Assembly: GCA_030605865.1 (NCBI GenBank)
Contig: JAUWHN010000034.1
Span: 1 to 9,652 of the forward strand
From: Candidatus Portnoyibacteriota bacterium
Lineage (GTDB): Bacteria > Patescibacteriota > Minisyncoccia > RBG-13-40-8-A > JAUWHN01
Direction of reading: 5' to 3'
DNA: 9,652 nt
The translations under genes were made by a program, and so were the position numbers. The notes under the pieces were generated by a model, which had not been told where the DNA came from, did not search any database, and worked only from the letters and a program-made list of their open reading frames with translations. Each line of letters starts with the position of its first letter. Positions within the stretch are counted from its first letter, which is position 1. Below, in pieces: positions 6,786 to 9,652 of the stretch.

Positions 6786-6808
6786 TAGTTCTTTATCAAA
6801 AAGAACTA
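6786..6808 (+). promoter_or_regulatory. Perfect 9-bp stem-loop in the 5' leader
   Basis: TAGTTCTTT (6786-6794) and AAAGAACTA (6800-6808) are exact reverse complements around the loop ATCAA. The hairpin would begin about 4 bases after the predicted transcription start and end about 10 bases before the Shine-Dalgarno sequence. It could protect the 5' end of the RNA, or at DNA level form a protein-binding dyad. It has no U-tract, so a terminator is unlikely. Confidence 0.6.
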
Positions 6809-6818
6809 AAATTCAAAT

Positions 6819-6825
6819 AAGGAGG
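6819..6825 (+). promoter_or_regulatory. Strong Shine-Dalgarno AAGGAGG setting a TTG start
   Basis: AAGGAGG lies 5 bases before the TTG at 6831. This near-ideal ribosome binding site is what justifies the non-ATG start. It contrasts with tyrS and the PBP gene, which have no properly spaced site. Confidence 0.85.
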
Positions 6826-6830
6826 CATAA

Positions 6831-7346
6831 TTGAAACCACAAATCCATACGACTGTTGGATTTGGTGGAGGATTGTTGCTTTATCGCTTTTGGGGTAAAG
6901 TAGAGGGCATTTTCTTCTTTTTAGGTTCGGTGTTGCTGGACGTTGATCACTTTATTGATTTTATTTGGCGGACTAAATGTAAAAATCTGAATATCAAGCA
7001 TATTATCAAAGGAACATATACTTTTGATATGGCTCATTTAGAAATTGCTCCTGGACGGAAAGATTCTCTGTGCATGTTTTTGTTTCATACAGTAGAGTTT
7101 TTATCACTTATTTGTTTAGTTGCTGTTTTGATTAAATCCAGCGCTTTAATGGGATTTTTTTTGGGAGCAGCGTTTCATTTAGTTTTAGATTTTGTAGATG
7201 CTAAAAGGAAAAAGATACAAAAAACTTATTCCTGGATAGAATTTATAATTAGACGACAATTGATGAAGAAAAAAGGACTTGATCCAGATGGCGCCCAGAA
7301 GGAAGTGCTTAATTCAATCCAACGCCCTTCAAAAAGACCTGAGTAA
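6831..7346 (+). CDS. Small membrane protein with a His/Asp metal-binding-like pattern, possibly YdjM-like (PF04307) hydrolase
   Basis: Function not firmly recognised. The 171-residue protein starts at a TTG with a strong ribosome binding site. Hydrophobic segments lie near residues 8-20, 26-45, 82-101 and 103-122. Charged metal-ligand-type residues sit at their edges: His6, LLDVDHFID (35-43; Asp37, Asp39, His40, Asp43), His86 in LFHTVEF, and His115, Asp120 and Asp123 in AAFHLVLDFVD. This spacing of an early His, a DxDH motif and a late HxxxxD recalls the YdjM-like inner-membrane metal-dependent hydrolases (PF04307), but the match is distant. The C-terminal 45 residues are basic and cytoplasm-like. 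It stands alone, with its own very strong promoter and a terminator overlapping its stop codon, so it is an independently regulated single gene between two minus-strand operons. Confidence 0.85.
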   Translation: MKPQIHTTVGFGGGLLLYRFWGKVEGIFFFLGSVLLDVDHFIDFIWRTKCKNLNIKHIIKGTYTFDMAHLEIAPGRKDSLCMFLFHTVEFLSLICLVAVLIKSSALMGFFLGAAFHLVLDFVDAKRKKIQKTYSWIEFIIRRQLMKKKGLDPDGAQKEVLNSIQRPSKRPE

Positions 7347-7388
7347 TTTTATGAGATAAACTCGTAAAATACCCAGGTCTTTGTTTTT
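7331..7388. terminator. Bidirectional intrinsic terminator between the convergent membrane-protein gene and rplT
   Basis: A long imperfect hairpin has outer arms AAAGACCTG (7333-7341) and CAGGTCTTT (7374-7382). Its inner arms ATTTTATGAG (7347-7356) and CTCGTAAAAT (7361-7370) pair with one G-U, around the loop ATAAA. On the plus strand it runs into TTTGTTTTT (7380-7388); on the minus strand it ends in a TTTTT run (7335-7331). It serves both converging transcripts. The TAA stop of the plus-strand gene (7344-7346) lies within the stem region. Confidence 0.88.
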
Positions 7389-7400
7389 GCTCGTATTTTT

Positions 7401-7748
7401 TTATTTTTTAACTTTCTCAACAATCTTTTTAAAAATTTCCGGGTGATTCATTGCTAAGTCGGCTAAAATTTTTCTATCAAGTTCTATTTTATTTTTCTTT
7501 AAAGCATTGATAAATTTACTATAAGAGATTCCTTGTTCCCGGCAGGCAGCATTTATTCGGATTTGCCAAAGTCGGCGAAAATCTCGCTTTTTTGTCCGGC
7601 GGTCACGATAAGCATAAGTCCAGGCATGCATCAAAGCTTCTTTAGCAGCCCGATATTTTGATTTTCGGCTCCACTTATAGCCTTTTGCCTGTTTAATTAT
7701 TTTCTTTTTTCTTTTACGCTTGGCTACGCTGCGTTTTACACGAGTCAT
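7401..7748 (-). CDS. rplT: 50S ribosomal protein L20
   Basis: Primary rRNA-binding protein needed early in 50S assembly, bound to 23S rRNA. The 115 residues are close to the usual 117-119. The very basic N-terminal extension (TRVKRSVAKRKRKKKIIKQAKGY) and the conserved YRDRRTKKRDFRRLWQIRINAA block (47-68) are diagnostic, followed by GISYSKFINALKK (74-86) and the LADLAMNHPEIF helix. The ATG overlaps the rpmI stop (ATGA). It is last in the infC-rpmI-rplT operon and followed by a hairpin terminator. In E. coli and Bacillus this operon is feedback-controlled (by L20 or an L20 leader). I see no L20-like leader structure here. Confidence 0.97.
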   Translation of the reverse strand: MTRVKRSVAKRKRKKKIIKQAKGYKWSRKSKYRAAKEALMHAWTYAYRDRRTKKRDFRRLWQIRINAACREQGISYSKFINALKKNKIELDRKILADLAMNHPEIFKKIVEKVKK

Positions 7749-7930
7749 AGAGATTTTATTATTTTCTTAGCTATTTTTCCTTTTAATATTTTTACACCTC
7801 GTTTTCGACGAGTCTGATTTCCAGAATCATTAGCATTATAATGATCCTGGTGCATAGGACGAAAAAGCACCTTTTTATTTTTGGTGATTTTGAATCTTTT
7901 AGTTATCGACTTGTTGGTTTTTAGCATCAT
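7745..7930 (-). CDS. rpmI: 50S ribosomal protein L35
   Basis: Small basic protein of the large subunit, 61 residues against 64-66 usually. Recognisable parts are the opening LKTNKSITKRFKITKNKKVLFRP (3-25) and the basic TRRKRGV segment. The middle QDHYNANDSGNQ replaces the more typical arginine/lysine-rich run, a divergence I associate with CPR-type L35. Position between infC and rplT confirms the call. Two consecutive ATGs (7930 and 7927) are possible starts: the first overlaps the infC TGA as ATGA, the second starts on its last base. Either would give a normal protein. Confidence 0.93.
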   Translation of the reverse strand: MMLKTNKSITKRFKITKNKKVLFRPMHQDHYNANDSGNQTRRKRGVKILKGKIAKKIIKSL

Positions 7931-8421
7931 TCTTTTGCGATAGTCATAATTAGGCCTATTGGATTTCTCTTAGGTTCTTCTTCTATTTTATATGCTATCG
8001 TAATTAACTTTAGAAAATCACTTAGTTTTTCTTTAGCCAAATCTAGGTGGGCTTTTTCTCGTCCCCTGAGTCGCATCTCAACTCTGACTTTATTGCCCTC
8101 TCCTAGAAATTCTCCAGCTTGTTTAGCTTTATATTCTAAATCATGCGAAGAAGTAGAAAGTCCAATCCTTATCCCTTTTACTTCAATTGTTTTTTGCTTA
8201 GCTTTTTGTTGCTGTTCTTTTTTGGCTTGTTGATATTTATGTTTTCCGTAGTCAGTTATTTTACAGACCGGGGGTTTAACTGTTGGGGCTATTTCCACTA
8301 AATCCAAACCTCGTTCTTGGGCTATTTCGATTGCTTTGTAAGTATCTAAAACCCCCAAGTTTTTTCCAGTTTCATCAACTACTTGCACCTTGGGGATTCT
8401 TATTTGAGTATTTACTCTAAT
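7927..8421 (-). CDS. infC: Translation initiation factor IF-3, predicted AUU start codon
   Basis: IF-3 binds the 30S subunit, blocks premature joining of 50S, and checks the start codon and initiator tRNA. The N-domain signature RGLDLVEIAPTVKPPVCKITDYGKHKY is intact. A Lys/Gln-rich linker leads to the C-domain (VKGIRIGLSTSSHDLEYK, VRVEMRLRGRE, PIGLIMTIAKE). The first standard start in frame is GTG at 8388, but that would remove the conserved N-terminal segment RVNTQIRIPKV, which is encoded in frame just upstream. No ATG, GTG or TTG exists between the upstream stop and 8388. An ATT at 8421, preceded by AAAGGA with a 5-base spacer, fits exactly and gives 164 residues. E. coli infC also starts at AUU, which allows IF-3 to repress its own synthesis. 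First gene of the infC-rpmI-rplT operon, overlapping rpmI by 4 bases. Confidence 0.95.
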   Translation of the reverse strand: MRVNTQIRIPKVQVVDETGKNLGVLDTYKAIEIAQERGLDLVEIAPTVKPPVCKITDYGKHKYQQAKKEQQQKAKQKTIEVKGIRIGLSTSSHDLEYKAKQAGEFLGEGNKVRVEMRLRGREKAHLDLAKEKLSDFLKLITIAYKIEEEPKRNPIGLIMTIAKE

Positions 8422-8432
8422 AAATTTCCTTT
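8419..8432 (-). promoter_or_regulatory. Shine-Dalgarno AAAGGA plus AUU start codon of infC
   Basis: On the minus strand AAAGGA (8432-8427), five bases, then ATT (8421-8419). This decides the infC start: it restores the conserved IRVNTQIRIPKV beginning, and no conventional codon is available. By analogy with E. coli, IF-3 would discriminate against this codon and limit its own production. Confidence 0.75.
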
Positions 8433-8479
8433 TATTCGGTTTTTTGAAAAATGTTCTTCTGATAGATTTTGTTAATTAG

Positions 8480-9652
8480 TTAACTTTTAATTATCTTAAC
8501 GCTTTTTATTCCTTGTTTAGTAGCTTCATCAACCTCAATTGTAATATTTTTTAATTTTATCTTTTCTCCCTTTTTGGGAATTCTTTGAAGTTTATGCTCG
8601 ATAAACCCTGCCATTGTATCAAAACGTCCCTCTTTTAGACCCAAGTGAAGAATTTCATTTATTTCTTCAACAGAGGCCCTGGCATCTATTCTAATTAATT
8701 TATCATTTATTTTTTTAATATAAACACTTTTTCTTTTACTCTTATCAAAGATATCTCCGACAATTTCTTCTAATATATCCTCAACCGTTACTAAGCCAGA
8801 GACATCTCCGTATTCATCAACCACAATGGCCAGGGGCACTTTTTTGCCTTTAAATTCTACAAGCAGGTCATCTATTTCTTTGGATTCAGGGACAAAAAAT
8901 GGAGGCCGTACAATACTTTTAACCCTAATGTCTAATTTTCCACTTTTAACATATTTTAAAACGTCATCTACATCCAATATGCCAATTATTTTGTCTTTAC
9001 TTTCTGAATAAACAGGATACCGGGAAAAAGGCGACTTCACGACAAAATCAATAACCTCCTTTAGTTTTTTCTTTCCATCAATCATCTCTACATTTACATC
9101 GGGAGTCATTACATCAGTAACTTTCGTTCCTTTAAACTCTAAAACATTATGCATCATTTCAGCTGCCTCTCGATTTAAAATACCTTCTTTAGCACCCATT
9201 GTAACAATTGTTTTTAGTTCTTCTTCGGAAAGTGCTTTTTCTTTTTTTGTGCCAAGCAATTTAGACATAAATCTGGATATATATTCAAAAATTTTGACCA
9301 AGGGCGACAAAAGAATAGATAGTAGTTCAACGGGTCTGGCAACCAGAAGAGAAACTCTTTCGGCATTTTGAGTTGCAAATGTTTTTGGGGTGATTTCGCC
9401 GAATACCAGAATTAAAAACGTCATAACACCCGTAGCGATTCCAACTCCGCTTGAACCAAATAAATTTGTGAAGATCACTGTTGCAAAGGATGCAGCACCA
9501 ATATTGACTAAATTGTTTCCAATTAAAATTGTAATGATTAATTTATGGGGACTTTGTTTTATTCTATATAAAGTCTTTGAGCCTTTCTTGTTTTGTTTGA
9601 CTAAGGCATCAACCTTAATCATGTTAAGGGACATTAAAGCTGTTTCAATTCC
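8480..9652 (-). CDS. CNNM/CorC-type membrane protein with DUF21, CBS pair and CorC_HlyC domain (N-terminus outside window)
   Basis: Probable Mg2+/Co2+ efflux or homeostasis protein of the CNNM/CorC (HlyC/CorC) family. The 390 visible residues begin GIETALMSLNMIKVDALV, which matches the end of the first DUF21 helix (normally FFSxxETALxSLN). The first in-frame ATG (9634) is therefore internal and the true start lies beyond the edge. Membrane helices follow (IITILIGNNLVNIGAASFATV, ATGVMTFLILVFGEITPKTFA, ARPVELLSILLSPLVKIF). Next come a CBS pair (VMTPDVNVEMI; SRYPVYSESKDKIIGILDVDDVL; VPLAIVVDEYGDVSGLVTVEDILEEIVGDIFD) and a C-terminal CorC_HlyC domain (DARASVEEINEIL, GRFDTMAGFIEHKLQRIPKKGEKI). The CBS domains likely sense ATP-Mg. 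Its stop lies 58 bases before infC on the same strand with no terminator hairpin between, so read-through into infC is possible. Confidence 0.95.
   Translation of the reverse strand, partial: GIETALMSLNMIKVDALVKQNKKGSKTLYRIKQSPHKLIITILIGNNLVNIGAASFATVIFTNLFGSSGVGIATGVMTFLILVFGEITPKTFATQNAERVSLLVARPVELLSILLSPLVKIFEYISRFMSKLLGTKKEKALSEEELKTIVTMGAKEGILNREAAEMMHNVLEFKGTKVTDVMTPDVNVEMIDGKKKLKEVIDFVVKSPFSRYPVYSESKDKIIGILDVDDVLKYVKSGKLDIRVKSIVRPPFFVPESKEIDDLLVEFKGKKVPLAIVVDEYGDVSGLVTVEDILEEIVGDIFDKSKRKSVYIKKINDKLIRIDARASVEEINEILHLGLKEGRFDTMAGFIEHKLQRIPKKGEKIKLKNITIEVDEATKQGIKSVKIIKS

Noticed and set aside
6513..6788. Plus-strand open frames of 91 and 69 codons
   Set aside because: Antisense to conserved yebC and run through the divergent promoter region.
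7927..8388. GTG start for infC giving 153 residues
   Set aside because: It would delete the conserved RVNTQIRIPKV segment, which is encoded in frame just upstream.
8471..8484. GTTAATTAGTTAAC near-palindrome at the end of the CNNM gene
   Set aside because: Short AT-only arms with no U-tract or promoter match; likely chance in AT-rich DNA. The 8422-8479 gap otherwise shows only the infC Shine-Dalgarno.
8826..9011. Plus-strand open frame of 61 codons
   Set aside because: Antisense to the CBS domains of the CNNM protein.
8480..9634. Complete 384-residue CNNM gene starting at 9634
   Set aside because: Six in-frame upstream codons read GIETAL, part of the conserved DUF21 helix, so the gene continues past the edge.

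Overview
The window is AT-rich, densely packed and bacterial. The genes are short, most same-strand neighbours overlap by 4 bases (ATGA), and TGA is used as a normal stop. Small versions of standard proteins (YebC of 179 residues, RuvC of 155), a divergent L35 and a penicillin-binding protein interrupted by a short-period repeat suggest a small-genome lineage of the Patescibacteria/CPR type. That placement is an inference from style and protein flavour; no 16S or other direct marker is present.

Layout. (1) 1-2457, minus: a PBP1A-type peptidoglycan glycosyltransferase/transpeptidase, cut off at its C-terminus by the window edge. It carries a heptanucleotide tandem repeat after the transpeptidase domain. 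(2) 2500-3720, plus: tyrosyl-tRNA synthetase, divergent from the PBP across only 42 bases. (3) 6703 down to 3717, minus: a four-gene overlapping operon. Its genes are yebC (translation factor lacking a domain), ruvC (Holliday junction resolvase), a seven-helix membrane protein of the 7TM_transglut type, and an ATP-grasp peptide ligase fused to a retropepsin-like (DTG) domain. (4) 6831-7346, plus: a small membrane protein with a metal-binding-like His/Asp pattern, driven by a near-consensus promoter and ended by a bidirectional terminator. (5) 8421 down to 7401, minus: the classic infC-rpmI-rplT operon (IF3, L35, L20). Here infC appears to start at an AUU codon. (6) 8480-9652, minus: a CNNM/CorC-type membrane protein with CBS domains, whose start lies beyond the window.

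Most of the window is housekeeping: translation, cell wall, recombination and ion homeostasis. The part that stands out is the last two genes of the yebC-ruvC operon. An ATP-grasp ligase resembling the RimK-related family, a retropepsin-like protease domain and a 7TM membrane partner are reduced to two translationally coupled genes. No transglutaminase domain is visible and the ligase and protease are fused. In the better-known proteobacterial loci these parts are, as far as I recall, separate or differently fused. The substrate is unknown. A plausible reading is a membrane-associated system that adds and removes amino acids or short peptides on a target.

No tRNA, rRNA, CRISPR array, insertion sequence or phage gene was seen. 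The only stretches without a gene are short: 2458-2499, 6704-6830, 7347-7400 and 8422-8479. Each is described in the features or the rejected list.
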